A stretch of 64,000 nucleotides of DNA from WLJO01 sp032117595 (GTDB lineage Bacteria > Actinomycetota > Acidimicrobiia > Acidimicrobiales > Ilumatobacteraceae). Where the stretch lies: assembly GCA_032117595.1 (NCBI GenBank), contig JAULYZ010000004.1, forward strand, positions 1 through 64,000. The letters are read 5' to 3'. The notes beneath the pieces were generated by a model. That model was given only the letters and a program-made list of their open reading frames with translations, searched no databases and was not told the origin of the DNA. The stretch's first letter is position 1. The number at the start of each line of letters is the position of its first letter. Of the stretch, positions 24,202-32,486 are shown piece by piece. The position numbers were made by a program, and so were the translations under genes.

Positions 24202-25356
24202 TCAGTCGGCGAAGAGTGCGACCGATGCCGTGAAACCGTGGAGAGCGTTGCGAGCTCCGATGGGACCCAGTTCGCCTGCGCAGAACATCCCGGCAACGGC
24301 CCGCCCGACCCGGTCGCTGACCCGCCGTGCATCGTGGTGGGAGTCGCCGAACATGGCGGCGCCCCGTCCGTTGCACGTGAAGAGCAACGCCGCGCCCTCG
24401 GTTGCATCGCCCAGGAGTGCATCGAGATCCTCGCCGGCCGAGAGCGAGTCACGCACCTGGAACTGCACCGTGGCTCCGACGGGGACGAAGTCCCCGACGG
24501 CGACTGCCTGATGGTTCCTGTCGGCTCCCAGCACACCCCGGATGAGGAAGTCGCCTCGGTCGAAGTCGAGCTTCGACTCGTTCACGACGATTCCACAGTG
24601 CAGGCCCTGCGCAGCGAGTCGGCGGTCGTCCTCATCGAGTTCATTGAGCAGCTCGGTGACCTGCTGGAGAGCGGGCCGCCCGGCGAGTTCGAGGAGAAAA
24701 TTCCGTTCACTCCGTGTCACGGTGAACGGACGCCCGACGGGCCGGCATCCCTGCGACACGACGATCCGGGAGATCGCTCTGTCGGGGAGCGCGATCGCGA
24801 CGGCGCCCTGGCGGGCGACCCGTCCACCGATCACCAGTCGGTTGTCGCCCGCCGCACGACCTGCGGAGGCGAGACCGCCAATGACGCGAGTGCCCGGGGC
24901 GACACGGCTGAGCTCGCTGTAGAAGGCGTCCACCGGAAACGTGTACGGATCGGCAAGCATGAGCAGCGTTCCGCTGGGTCGTTCGTCGAGTCCCTCGAAG
25001 GTCCAGCCCGCAGCGGCAGGGCCGGAGCCGGCACCGACAGGCAGCGCACGGACGTGAGCGGGGGCGAGTGACCCGCTGCTGGCCCATCGCCCTACCCAGA
25101 GCACGATGGACGGACCGTGCTCGACTCCCTCGGCCCCGCCGACGACTCCGCTCGCGGAGCAGCCGATGAAGGCACTCGGGTCGAGGAGGGTCTGAACCGT
25201 GGCGGCTGCGGCGTCCAGTGCCGGAAGGTGTGTCGCACCCGCAAACAGCACGGCGAGATCCGGTGTCGTGCCGAGGTGATCGATGACCTCGCCGAGTACC
25301 TCGCCGACGGCGCTCGCCGTGTCGGGATGGCGGGAGAGGGCGGCTGCGAACGGCAC
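24202..25356 (-). CDS. FIST domain sensor protein
   Basis: A 384-residue protein with FIST_N and FIST_C domains, a family proposed to bind small ligands such as amino acids in signal transduction. N-terminal part: PDLAVLFAGATHLPAL, FIGCSASGVVGG; C-terminal part: DFLIRGVLGAD, FQVRDSLSAGEDL, and the family-typical ending LLFTCNGRG, MFCAGELGP and LHGFTASVALF. No kinase, GGDEF or membrane segment is fused, so it would act as a stand-alone sensor. Only 12 bp separate its GTG start from the preceding small gene, suggesting co-transcription. Confidence 0.9.
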   Translation of the reverse strand: MPFAAALSRHPDTASAVGEVLGEVIDHLGTTPDLAVLFAGATHLPALDAAAATVQTLLDPSAFIGCSASGVVGGAEGVEHGPSIVLWVGRWASSGSLAPAHVRALPVGAGSGPAAAGWTFEGLDERPSGTLLMLADPYTFPVDAFYSELSRVAPGTRVIGGLASAGRAAGDNRLVIGGRVARQGAVAIALPDRAISRIVVSQGCRPVGRPFTVTRSERNFLLELAGRPALQQVTELLNELDEDDRRLAAQGLHCGIVVNESKLDFDRGDFLIRGVLGADRNHQAVAVGDFVPVGATVQFQVRDSLSAGEDLDALLGDATEGAALLFTCNGRGAAMFGDSHHDARRVSDRVGRAVAGMFCAGELGPIGARNALHGFTASVALFAD

Positions 25357-25368
25357 GGTTCGATGCCG

Positions 25369-25764
25369 TCACGCAGGCGGGAGCAGAGTGAACGGCACGG
25401 TCAGCCAAGGACCGCGATCGATACGACAGTCGGCAAAGACCTGTCCGTACTCGCTGAAGTCGAGTTCCGCCCGCACGAGTCGAAGCGTGAACTTTCCGGG
25501 TTCGACGGTGAACGGGTTCACGTTGCGGGCCATCTGTTCGGAGTCCTCGTTGATCCCCCGACGGAAGACCACCTCGAAGATGCCTTGTCCCGAATCGGTG
25601 GGCGGGCAATAGATGATCGCCACGAGATGTGGGTCAATCGTGAGCGGAACCGGGGAGGGAGCCGCCATCGAGAACATGGCCCCGGTGAGGTCGATGCGGG
25701 TCGACGGGCCGACTGCGTTGCGTGTCTGGTAGTTCTCGACGAAGAGCGCCGCGATGATCTGCAC
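25369..25764 (-). CDS. hypothetical protein, probably beta-rich
   Basis: A 131-residue protein with alternating hydrophobic strands: QIIAALFVENYQTRN, LTIDPHLVAIIYC, GIFEVVFRRG, FTLRLVRAELDF. No signal peptide, motif or recognised family. GTG 25764 is supported by TACCCT 8 nt upstream; a longer frame would run into the desaturase. It precedes the FIST gene by 12 bp and may be its functional partner. It is reminiscent of small proteins that carry only a ligand- or partner-binding beta sandwich, but I assign no function. Confidence 0.65.
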   Translation of the reverse strand: MQIIAALFVENYQTRNAVGPSTRIDLTGAMFSMAAPSPVPLTIDPHLVAIIYCPPTDSGQGIFEVVFRRGINEDSEQMARNVNPFTVEPGKFTLRLVRAELDFSEYGQVFADCRIDRGPWLTVPFTLLPPA

Positions 25765-25772
25765 GGCGGCCG

Positions 25773-25778
25773 AGGGTA
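25773..25778 (-). promoter_or_regulatory. -10 hexamer TACCCT, hypothetical-FIST unit
   Basis: Minus-strand TACCCT ends 8 nt before GTG 25764, inside the 20-bp gap after the desaturase gene; leaderless arrangement. Confidence 0.45.
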
Positions 25779-25784
25779 GTGGGG

Positions 25785-26549
25785 TCAGGCAGCCGAGCGC
25801 GCAGGCCGGCTGTTCGCCTTCGCCCGCACGACGGCCTCGCTGAGACGAACCTTTGCGAGGCCGAACCAGCGGAGCACGGTGATGACCCACCAACCCGGGT
25901 CGAACTCCCAGCGGCGGTGTGAGAGCCGTGCTGCAGAGGGGACCGCGTGGTGATTGTTGTGGAGTCCCTCACCGGCGGTGAGGAAGGCGAGCCACTGCAG
26001 GTTTCCGGCGCCGTTCTGATACGGGCGTCGGCCGAAGTGGTGGCCGATGGCGTTCACGGCCGAGCTGAGCGCGAGGTAGAGGTTTGCGTGGACGAAGGCG
26101 GCGACGACGCCGGCAATCGGCCCGAGCAGCAGCACGAGGATCACCACACCGAGCACGAGACCGATGATGGACCGGTCGAACAGGGCTCGGTCCCAGCGGT
26201 CGGCGGGCATGTCCTTCGCATACCGGTTGACGGTCTCGGGATCCTGGGCACTGCGCCGGTAGAGGGCCACGTTGGTGAGTTGCACGCGCTTCCAGCCCAG
26301 CAGGACCGGCGAGTGCGGATCACCGTCCTCATCGGTGAAGGCATGGTGCTTGCGATGTACGGCCACCCACTGACGCGGGCGGATTCCCGTGGTGAGCCAG
26401 GTGAGCAGGCGGCACACGAACACCACCGGCTTGGCGAGTGTCAGGGCCTTGTGGGCTGCAGCCCGGTGCAGGTAGACGGTGGTGAGGGTGTTGGCGAACA
26501 GCGTCACGACCAAGCCGATGAGGGGGGCGACCACAAAGATCTTCAGCAC
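25785..26549 (-). CDS. membrane fatty-acid (acyl-CoA) desaturase
   Basis: A 254-residue di-iron membrane desaturase. The three histidine boxes are HRAAAH (residues 28-33), HRKHH (65-69) and HNNHH near the C-terminus, matching delta-9-type acyl-CoA or lipid desaturases. Hydrophobic segments are seen at residues about 5-25, 40-55, and a pair near 130-165 (VLGVVILVLLLGPIAGVV). It would introduce a double bond into acyl chains to tune membrane fluidity. Shares a promoter region with a divergent TetR gene and contains a palindrome at the likely operator. Confidence 0.92.
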   Translation of the reverse strand: MLKIFVVAPLIGLVVTLFANTLTTVYLHRAAAHKALTLAKPVVFVCRLLTWLTTGIRPRQWVAVHRKHHAFTDEDGDPHSPVLLGWKRVQLTNVALYRRSAQDPETVNRYAKDMPADRWDRALFDRSIIGLVLGVVILVLLLGPIAGVVAAFVHANLYLALSSAVNAIGHHFGRRPYQNGAGNLQWLAFLTAGEGLHNNHHAVPSAARLSHRRWEFDPGWWVITVLRWFGLAKVRLSEAVVRAKANSRPARSAA

Positions 26550-26555
26550 GATTCA

Positions 26556-26561
26556 ATCCTA
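26556..26561 (-). promoter_or_regulatory. -10 hexamer TAGGAT, desaturase
   Basis: Minus-strand TAGGAT ends 6 nt before GTG 26549; the TetR-type palindrome begins 3 bp upstream of it. Confidence 0.5.
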
Positions 26562-26564
26562 CCG

Positions 26565-26578
26565 ACCTACTGGTAGGT
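26565..26578. promoter_or_regulatory. palindromic operator, likely TetR site
   Basis: ACCTAC (26565-26570), TG, GTAGGT (26573-26578): perfect 6-bp arms with a 2-bp centre. It lies between the divergent desaturase and TetR genes, immediately upstream of the desaturase -10. Flanking TACCG and AGGTAGG extend the similarity to known TetR-family operators of the type CGACC..GGTCGG. Binding by the adjacent regulator is inferred. Confidence 0.6.
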
Positions 26579-26595
26579 AGGGAGAAGAAAGCCGG

Positions 26596-26601
26596 TACTT
26601 T
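26596..26601 (+). promoter_or_regulatory. -10 hexamer TACTTT, tetR gene
   Basis: TACTTT ends 6 nt before GTG 26608. The palindrome lies 18 bp upstream, over the -35 region, consistent with autorepression. Confidence 0.5.
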
Positions 26602-26607
26602 TCTGGT

Positions 26608-27249
26608 GTGGTGAAACCCCCCGACGACCTCGTGGCTCCCGCCTCGACGAGGGACGTCATCATCGCTGCCGCCTTGCACTGCTTTGCCGAGGGTGGCTAC
26701 GAGGGAACCTCGCTAAACGACATTGCTGCGGCGGTCGGCATCCGCCGGCCGAGCCTCCTGCACCACTTCGCCTCGAAAGAGGAGCTCTATGGCGAGGTCT
26801 TCGAGCGGATCCTGTCGGACTTCGTCGGGCCGATCGAGGACGCAGCGGCGGGCACCGGCGAGGGATGGGCGCGGATCGACGAGGTGCTGGTCACCGCCTT
26901 CGAGGTCTGTGCGGCGAATCCCGATCACGTCCGTCTCCTCCGGCGAGAGGCGATCGACGGGGGTGCCCATCTCGGCATCGACCTCGCAGCGGCGCTGAGG
27001 CCAATGTTCGACTCCGCAGTGGCCTTTCTCCGCCGAGAGATGGACGCCGGCCGCTTCCGGCCCCATGACCCGTCGGAACTGCTCGTCACCGGCTACGGCG
27101 CGCTGCTGAGCTCGTTCAGCGATGCCCCATTCCTGGCCGGCCTGGTCGACGAGGATCCGGGCTCGCCCGTCTCGCTCCAACGGCGTCTGGAGCACCTGCG
27201 GGAGTTTCTCCGCACGGCGCTCGTTGACGCACCCCCGAGCGCTCCCTGA
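26608..27249 (+). CDS. TetR-family transcriptional regulator
   Basis: A 213-residue repressor. N-terminal TetR helix-turn-helix: TRDVIIAAALHCFAEGGYEG, TSLNDIAAAVGIRRPSLLHHF and SKEELYGEVF (residues about 14-62). The C-terminal ligand domain is helical and not classifiable by eye. It is divergent from the desaturase with an obvious palindrome between them, so control of that gene and of itself, perhaps by a fatty-acyl ligand, is the most likely role. Followed 42 bp later by a thioesterase. Confidence 0.9.
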   Translation: MVKPPDDLVAPASTRDVIIAAALHCFAEGGYEGTSLNDIAAAVGIRRPSLLHHFASKEELYGEVFERILSDFVGPIEDAAAGTGEGWARIDEVLVTAFEVCAANPDHVRLLRREAIDGGAHLGIDLAAALRPMFDSAVAFLRREMDAGRFRPHDPSELLVTGYGALLSSFSDAPFLAGLVDEDPGSPVSLQRRLEHLREFLRTALVDAPPSAP

Positions 27250-27291
27250 CGCGTCGGTGCCGGTTCGGCGCCTTGGGAGCGGTGTCGGCCC

Positions 27292-27768
27292 GTGCGCGAG
27301 AGTGCTGCGATGACGTCGCCGCGAGCCGACCGCCACCCACCGCTTGAACCGGCGGCAGCCCAGCGTTGGCTCGGCTACGGCAAGTGGGAGCGCGAGTACT
27401 TCCCGAAACTGGTGGGAATGACGGTGGAGGACGTGAGGCAGGACTACTGCCGAATGCGCCTCGCCTTCCGCCCCGCACTCGAGCAGCCCGCCGGGGTGGT
27501 CCACGGCGGCGCCATCGCGTCGCTGATCGACTCCGTGGTCGTCCCGGCGATCGGCTCGGCCTACGAGGCGTCGACGGGCTTCTCCACGATCGATCTGCAC
27601 GTGCAGTACCTCAGCGCGCTCCGGGGTGAGGATGCAGTCGCAGAAGGTTGGGTGGTCCAGCGCGGCCGTTCGATCGTGTTCTGCGAGGCAGAGGTGATCG
27701 GAGCCACCTCCGGATCGCTGATCGCGCGGGGTCACATGACGTACAAGGTGTCCCAGCCCCGGCACTAG
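27292..27768 (+). CDS. PaaI-type acyl-CoA thioesterase
   Basis: A 158-residue hotdog-fold thioesterase. The signature LEQPAGVVHGGAIASLIDSV is the PaaI/YdiI-type catalytic segment (HGG with the following Asp), followed by STIDLHVQYLSAL and GRSIVFCEAEV. It would hydrolyse acyl-CoA or aryl-CoA thioesters. The start is uncertain: GTG 27292 or ATG 27310, neither with a strong ribosome site. Downstream of the TetR gene and upstream of a CoA ligase, in a lipid/CoA-metabolism neighbourhood. Confidence 0.88.
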   Translation: MRESAAMTSPRADRHPPLEPAAAQRWLGYGKWEREYFPKLVGMTVEDVRQDYCRMRLAFRPALEQPAGVVHGGAIASLIDSVVVPAIGSAYEASTGFSTIDLHVQYLSALRGEDAVAEGWVVQRGRSIVFCEAEVIGATSGSLIARGHMTYKVSQPRH

Positions 27769-27771
27769 CGT
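27766..27771 (+). promoter_or_regulatory. -10 hexamer TAGCGT, acyl-CoA synthetase
   Basis: TAGCGT includes the stop codon of the thioesterase gene and ends 8 nt before GTG 27780; leaderless arrangement. Confidence 0.4.
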
Positions 27772-27779
27772 GCCGTGCC

Positions 27780-29942
27780 GTGACAGCAAGCGGTCGAACC
27801 CTCTCCGAATCAGCGTCCAAGGCCCTCCTCCGGGAGTTCGGTGTGCCACTCGCGCCCGAGCGTGAGGTGAACACACCGGCGGCGGCCGTCGTGGCGGCCC
27901 GGGAACTGGGCTACCCGGTCGTGCTGAAGCTGTGCGGTGATGCCATTGCTCACAAGACCGAACGTGGGCTGGTCCGGTTGCGACTCGTCGACGAAACGGC
28001 GGTGACGCTCGCTGCTGAGTCGTTGCTCGCCGCAGCAACTCCGGAGGACGGGCCCGTGTCACTGCTCGTTGCCCCGATGATCTCAGGTTCGCGTGAACTC
28101 ATCGCCGGGGTGGTTCGGGACCCGCAGTTCGGTGCGAACGTGATGCTCGGGGTCGGTGGCGTGCTCGCGGAAGCCATTGCCGACGTTGCTTTCCGTCCGG
28201 TCCCGCTGTCGTGGGTGGATGCCGCCGAGATGATCGACGGTCTGGGCACGCAACGACTGCTCGGTGAGTTTCGCGGTGAGTCCGCCGTCGACCGCGATTC
28301 GTTGATTGCGGTCCTGACCGGCTTGTCAGCGCTCGCCACCGCGCGTCCCGATATCGCAAGCGTCGACGTGAACCCGCTCATCATCGGGCGGGACGGTCGA
28401 CCCTTGGCCGTGGACGCACTCGTGGAGATCGGCGAGGCGGACCACGCGTCCCGCTCCGGCACGGCGCGCCCACGACCGACCGATGCCCAGTTTCGTGCGC
28501 TCTTCGAACCGCGTGGCGTGGTGGTCACCGGAGCATCGACCCATCCGGGCAAGTTCGGTTTCGTGGCGCTGCACAACATCTTGGCGAGCGGGTACGCAGG
28601 AGTTGTGGCGGGTACCAATCTGCAGGGGGAGGAGGTACTGGGTGTCTCGACCGTTGCCGACATCGATCAGCTCCCCGATGGGCTCGACCTTGTCTTTGTG
28701 TGCACCCCAGCATCGGCGAACCCTGCGCTGCTGCGTGCGTGTGCTGCAAAAGGGATTCGAGCAGCATTCCTGACAAGCGCCGGCTACGGCGAAGCGGGCG
28801 ATGAGGGACGTGTGCTCGAGGACGAGCTCATCGCGCTGGCCGACGAACTCGGGATCCTGCTCGCCGGTCCGAACGGTCAGGGAGTGGTGTCGACGCCGGC
28901 GTCACTGTGTGCCCAGATCGTTGCTCCCTACCCGCCTGCGGGCTCGATCGGGGTGGCGAGCCAGAGTGGCAACTTCGTGTCGAGCTTTCTCAACCTGTCG
29001 CGTGCAACCGGTGTTGGCATCAGCCGAGCCGTCTCTGCCGGCAACGCGGCGGCGGTGTCGGTGGCCGACTACCTCGACTGGTACGCCGACGATCCGGCGA
29101 CGCGCGTTGGGCTCGCCTATGTGGAGGGCATCAGCGACGGACGCGCGCTCTTGGATCGGTTTGCGTCGGTGACGCGCCGGATGCCCCTCGTCGTGGTGAA
29201 GGGTGGCTCGACCGAGGGAGGGGCGCGGGCCGCTGCGAGCCACACCGGCGCGCTCGCAGCGAACGACAAGGTGTTCGACGGCGCCTGCCGCCAGGCCGGC
29301 GTCACCCGCGCCGCCACGGTGGACGAGGCATTCGAAGCGGCAGCGACGTTTGCCACCCAGCCGATCCCGGTCGGCCCGAACGTCATCGTGCTCACCACGG
29401 CGGGAGGGTGGGGCGTGGTGACCGCCGACGCCATCACGCGGGATCCCGACCTCGTGCTCATGGCGCTTCCTGACGACCTACGGCGGGAGATCGATACCAA
29501 ATTGCCCCCTCGGTGGAGCCGGAACAACCCGGTTGACTGCGCGGGCGGCGAGACGCGTGACACCATTCCCGAGGTGATGCAGTTGATCGCAGAACACCCG
29601 TCGGTCCATGCCGTCGTGTACCTCGGACTCGGTATCCAGTCGAACCAGGCCCGACTCATGCGAGAGGGCGGCTTCTTCCCCGGCTCCGGCATCGAACGCA
29701 TCGTTCAGTATCACGAGCGTCAGGACAGCCGATTCGCCGAGGCCGCGTACGAGATCTCGGTTGCCACGGGCAAGCCGATCCTGACGGCGACCGAACTTGC
29801 GGTTGCCGATCCGGCGAACCCCGGGCCGGCCACGGTTCGCACTACCGGTCGACTCTGCTACCCGTCGGGTAACCGCGCTGTTGCGGCGCTCGGTCATCTG
29901 TACCGCTACGGGCGGTATCTCGAACGTCGGGGGCTCCGCTGA
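27780..29942 (+). CDS. NDP-forming acyl-CoA synthetase, beta-alpha domain order
   Basis: A 720-residue single-chain acetate/acyl-CoA ligase (ADP-forming) family protein. The ATP-grasp part comes first (residues about 5-225: SASKALLREFGVPL, YPVVLKLCGDAIAHKTERG), followed by the CoA-binding Rossmann domain (VVVTGASTHPGKFGFVALHN) and succinyl-CoA-ligase-like domains (SGNFVSSFLNLS, SHTGALAANDKVF, where the His is the expected phospho-acceptor). In the archaeal enzymes the fused order is usually alpha then beta; here it is reversed. The reaction couples acyl-CoA and ADP or ATP; the acyl substrate is unknown. GTG 27780 chosen from motif position. Confidence 0.9.
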   Translation: MTASGRTLSESASKALLREFGVPLAPEREVNTPAAAVVAARELGYPVVLKLCGDAIAHKTERGLVRLRLVDETAVTLAAESLLAAATPEDGPVSLLVAPMISGSRELIAGVVRDPQFGANVMLGVGGVLAEAIADVAFRPVPLSWVDAAEMIDGLGTQRLLGEFRGESAVDRDSLIAVLTGLSALATARPDIASVDVNPLIIGRDGRPLAVDALVEIGEADHASRSGTARPRPTDAQFRALFEPRGVVVTGASTHPGKFGFVALHNILASGYAGVVAGTNLQGEEVLGVSTVADIDQLPDGLDLVFVCTPASANPALLRACAAKGIRAAFLTSAGYGEAGDEGRVLEDELIALADELGILLAGPNGQGVVSTPASLCAQIVAPYPPAGSIGVASQSGNFVSSFLNLSRATGVGISRAVSAGNAAAVSVADYLDWYADDPATRVGLAYVEGISDGRALLDRFASVTRRMPLVVVKGGSTEGGARAAASHTGALAANDKVFDGACRQAGVTRAATVDEAFEAAATFATQPIPVGPNVIVLTTAGGWGVVTADAITRDPDLVLMALPDDLRREIDTKLPPRWSRNNPVDCAGGETRDTIPEVMQLIAEHPSVHAVVYLGLGIQSNQARLMREGGFFPGSGIERIVQYHERQDSRFAEAAYEISVATGKPILTATELAVADPANPGPATVRTTGRLCYPSGNRAVAALGHLYRYGRYLERRGLR

Positions 29943-29989
29943 GCCCTCGCCAGCCCCGTCGCACTCCGGCACCCGCACTGATCCTTGCG

Positions 29990-31369
29990 TTGCTGGCGCC
30001 CCTCGTGGTGATGGTCGCCGTGGTGGCCTTCGCCCGCTCGGCAGCATCAAAGGGGAGTGACGCGCCCGATCCCGGACGTGTCTCCGAGGCGCCGGTGGCG
30101 TCAACGCCGGTGCTCTCTGCACGTCGGGCGCCCGAACCGTTGGTGGTCGCCGCCCGCGGCACCCGCCTCGCTGCGTCCCTCCGCAAGGTCACTGATGCGG
30201 TTCAGAAGTCCGCGTGCCTGCAGGTGGCGGTCAACGGACGGGTCGTGGTGTCCGACAACGCCGAGTCGGTGTTCATCCCCGCGTCGAACCAAAAGATCTT
30301 GGTTGCCTCCGTGGCCCTTGCTGTGCTCGGACCCGACTACCGATTCGTGACCGAGGTGCGCGGGAACATCGCCGAGGACGGTTCGGTGTCCCGACTGGTG
30401 CTCGTCGGTGGCGGTGATCCGCTCCTGTCCACCGACCGGTATCCGCGCCTTGGCCTCAATCAGTACCCGCCTACGGACATCACGCGGGTGGAACTGCTCG
30501 CCGATGCGGTGGTGAAGAAGGGCGTCAAGCGGGTCACCACGCTGGTCGGTGACGAGAGTCGATTCGACAGCAAGCGTGAAGCGCCCGGTTGGGTGAACGC
30601 CATCGGGCGAGGGGATGCGGCTCCGCTGTCGGCGTTGATGATCAATGACGGCTATGTGGGAACCGACCGGACTCGTCGTCCTTCGACGGCGCGGGGTGCC
30701 GCAGAGGTGTTCCGGAACCTGCTCATGGCGCGGGGGGTCGAGGTCGGCCCGGCGGTCGATGGCAGCGCGCGCGACGTACCGCTCATCGCCTCGATCAAGT
30801 CGCAGCCGCTCTCTGAGATCGTGGGCGAAATGCTCGCCACGAGCGACAACAACACTGCAGAGCTCCTTCTTAAGGAGATCGGGAAGCAGGCAGGTACTGG
30901 TGGCTCGACTTCTGCGGGCGCCAAGGTGGTGCGCTCCACGCTGACCGAGTGGGGAATCGATCTCACCGGCCACGAAATTGTCGATGGCTCGGGCCTGAGC
31001 GAATCAGACCGTGTGTCGTGCGCGACTCTCGTGACGCTGCTCTCCCGCGAGCCGGTGGGGAGCCCCATCTTCGAGGGGATGGCGATCGCAGGCCGAAAGG
31101 GAACCCTGGCGGACTACCTCGAGGGGACCGCGGCGGATGGAGTCATGCGAGCAAAGACCGGGAGCTTGCAACTGTCGAGGTCGCTCAGCGGGTATTACCC
31201 GGCGAGCGACGGATCGGTGATCCAGTTCAGCTTCATCGTCAACGGGAGCCGTGCCAAGAGCCGTGCGGAGAACCTCTGGGACGACCTCGCCAAGGGACTC
31301 TCCACCTATCCGCAGGGACCATCACTCGAGGGCCTTGGGCCTGCGCCGGTGCTACTGCCCGACGAGTGA
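29990..31369 (+). CDS. dacB: D-alanyl-D-alanine carboxypeptidase/endopeptidase, PBP4 type (S13)
   Basis: A penicillin-binding protein trimming peptidoglycan outside the membrane. Catalytic motifs: SNQK (Ser99, Lys102), SDN (285-287) and KTG (389-391). The N-terminus is hydrophobic (LAPLVVMVAVVAFARSA), a signal anchor. TTG 29990 is the first recognised start, but the in-frame codons upstream encode an Arg-rich stretch (PRQPRRTPAPALI) that would complete a signal peptide, so the true start may be CTG 29939, which overlaps the preceding TGA. The C-terminal tail is Pro-rich. Confidence 0.9.
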   Translation: MLAPLVVMVAVVAFARSAASKGSDAPDPGRVSEAPVASTPVLSARRAPEPLVVAARGTRLAASLRKVTDAVQKSACLQVAVNGRVVVSDNAESVFIPASNQKILVASVALAVLGPDYRFVTEVRGNIAEDGSVSRLVLVGGGDPLLSTDRYPRLGLNQYPPTDITRVELLADAVVKKGVKRVTTLVGDESRFDSKREAPGWVNAIGRGDAAPLSALMINDGYVGTDRTRRPSTARGAAEVFRNLLMARGVEVGPAVDGSARDVPLIASIKSQPLSEIVGEMLATSDNNTAELLLKEIGKQAGTGGSTSAGAKVVRSTLTEWGIDLTGHEIVDGSGLSESDRVSCATLVTLLSREPVGSPIFEGMAIAGRKGTLADYLEGTAADGVMRAKTGSLQLSRSLSGYYPASDGSVIQFSFIVNGSRAKSRAENLWDDLAKGLSTYPQGPSLEGLGPAPVLLPDE

Positions 31370-31403
31370 CCTGATCCCGGGGGCGACTCGGGACGCCTGC
31401 TCG

Positions 31404-31409
31404 TAGGCT
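31404..31409 (+). promoter_or_regulatory. -10 hexamer TAGGCT, LON-TtuA-TrmI operon
   Basis: TAGGCT ends 8 nt before GTG 31418, the first gene of the operon that runs to trmI; leaderless arrangement. Confidence 0.5.
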
Positions 31410-31417
31410 TCTCCACG

Positions 31418-32077
31418 GTGAGAATCCTCCCTATGTTCCCTCTCGGAACCGTGGTGCTGCCCGGTGGCGTGCTGCCGCTCCACGTCTTTGAGCCGCGCTA
31501 CCGAGAGATGGTGCGGGTGTGTCTCGACGGGGACCGCGAGTTCGGTGTCGTACTCATTTCGCGAGGGAGCGAGGTGGGCGGCGGTGACGTTCGCAACGAT
31601 GTCGGGACGGTGGTTCGCATGGTTCAGGTTGCCGAGCTTGCCGACGGTCGCTTCGCGATGATCACCGTCGGCATGAGCCGCTTCCGGGTGGTCTCGTGGC
31701 TCGACGATGCCCCGTATCCGCAGGCCCTCGTCGACGACTGGCCCGATGAGGGCCACGTTGGGCCCGACGCGGACATCGACCTCACGCAGGCGCTCGTGGC
31801 GCTCACAGCACGAGTGAGACGCCTCGTCGCCCTTGCTGTCGAGCTCGGCGACTCCATCGACGACCCCGGACAGGAACTCAGCGACGAGCCCGTCACCGCC
31901 ACGTACCAACTCGGCACGCTCGCGCCGCTCTCTGCCGCCGACCGCTACGCGCTGCTCGTAGCGCCGGGTATCGAGCAACGCCATGGTGCGCTGGCTGCGA
32001 TGCTCGACGACGTAGAGGCAGCGCTCACGTTCCGCCTTCATGCCGGCAGGCCCGCCGATCCGCCCGGTTCCTGGTGA
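31418..32077 (+). CDS. LON substrate-binding domain protein
   Basis: A 219-residue stand-alone LON N-terminal domain: LPMFPLGTVVLPGGVLPLHV, FEPRYREMVRVCL and FGVVLISRGSEVGGGD are the family core, followed by a helical part. It has no AAA+ or protease domain. Such proteins are common in actinobacteria and are thought to bind protein substrates; their role is unknown. GTG 31418 starts the operon containing the tRNA thiolation genes; the next gene starts 46 bp after its stop. Confidence 0.88.
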   Translation: MRILPMFPLGTVVLPGGVLPLHVFEPRYREMVRVCLDGDREFGVVLISRGSEVGGGDVRNDVGTVVRMVQVAELADGRFAMITVGMSRFRVVSWLDDAPYPQALVDDWPDEGHVGPDADIDLTQALVALTARVRRLVALAVELGDSIDDPGQELSDEPVTATYQLGTLAPLSAADRYALLVAPGIEQRHGALAAMLDDVEAALTFRLHAGRPADPPGSW

Positions 32078-32123
32078 CCGAACGCCGCCGCACCCCGACC
32101 CCTACCTGCTAAGAACGACGCTG

Positions 32124-32486
32124 ATGAATGCTGCATCCGAGCAACGCCCGAGCGACCCGGGCCGGGGGAACGACGAACTCTCCGACCTGGGAGCCGCCGT
32201 GCAACTCGTCAAGGACTACGCCCGGCAGGAAACGCTCGGTCCGCTCCGTGGTTGGGGCCGGTACATCGCGTTCGGGTCGCTCGGCGGCTTTGTCCTCGGT
32301 CTCGGTCTGGTGGTGTGCGCAGTCGGGGTATTGCGCCTGCTGCAGACGGAGACGACGGCATTCGACGGGCCGAACACCTCGATCCTCGCCTACCTCATCA
32401 CGGCTGCGGTCTGTGTGGTGGTGATTGCGCTCGCGGCGTGGCAGGTGCAGCGTCGCAACACGCTCCAGCGAAAGGACACGAACTGA
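32124..32486 (+). CDS. phage-holin-superfamily-like membrane protein
   Basis: A 120-residue protein with two transmembrane helices (residues about 47-72, AFGSLGGFVLGLGLVVCAVG, and about 86-108, AYLITAAVCVVVIALAAW) and an amphipathic helix before them (ELSDLGAAVQLVKDYARQE). The layout is that of the DUF1469/phage holin family common in actinobacteria; that is a resemblance. I chose ATG 32124 (MNAASEQRP); upstream residues are Pro-rich and overlap the LON gene. Its stop shares one base with the next start (TGATG). Confidence 0.75.
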   Translation: MNAASEQRPSDPGRGNDELSDLGAAVQLVKDYARQETLGPLRGWGRYIAFGSLGGFVLGLGLVVCAVGVLRLLQTETTAFDGPNTSILAYLITAAVCVVVIALAAWQVQRRNTLQRKDTN

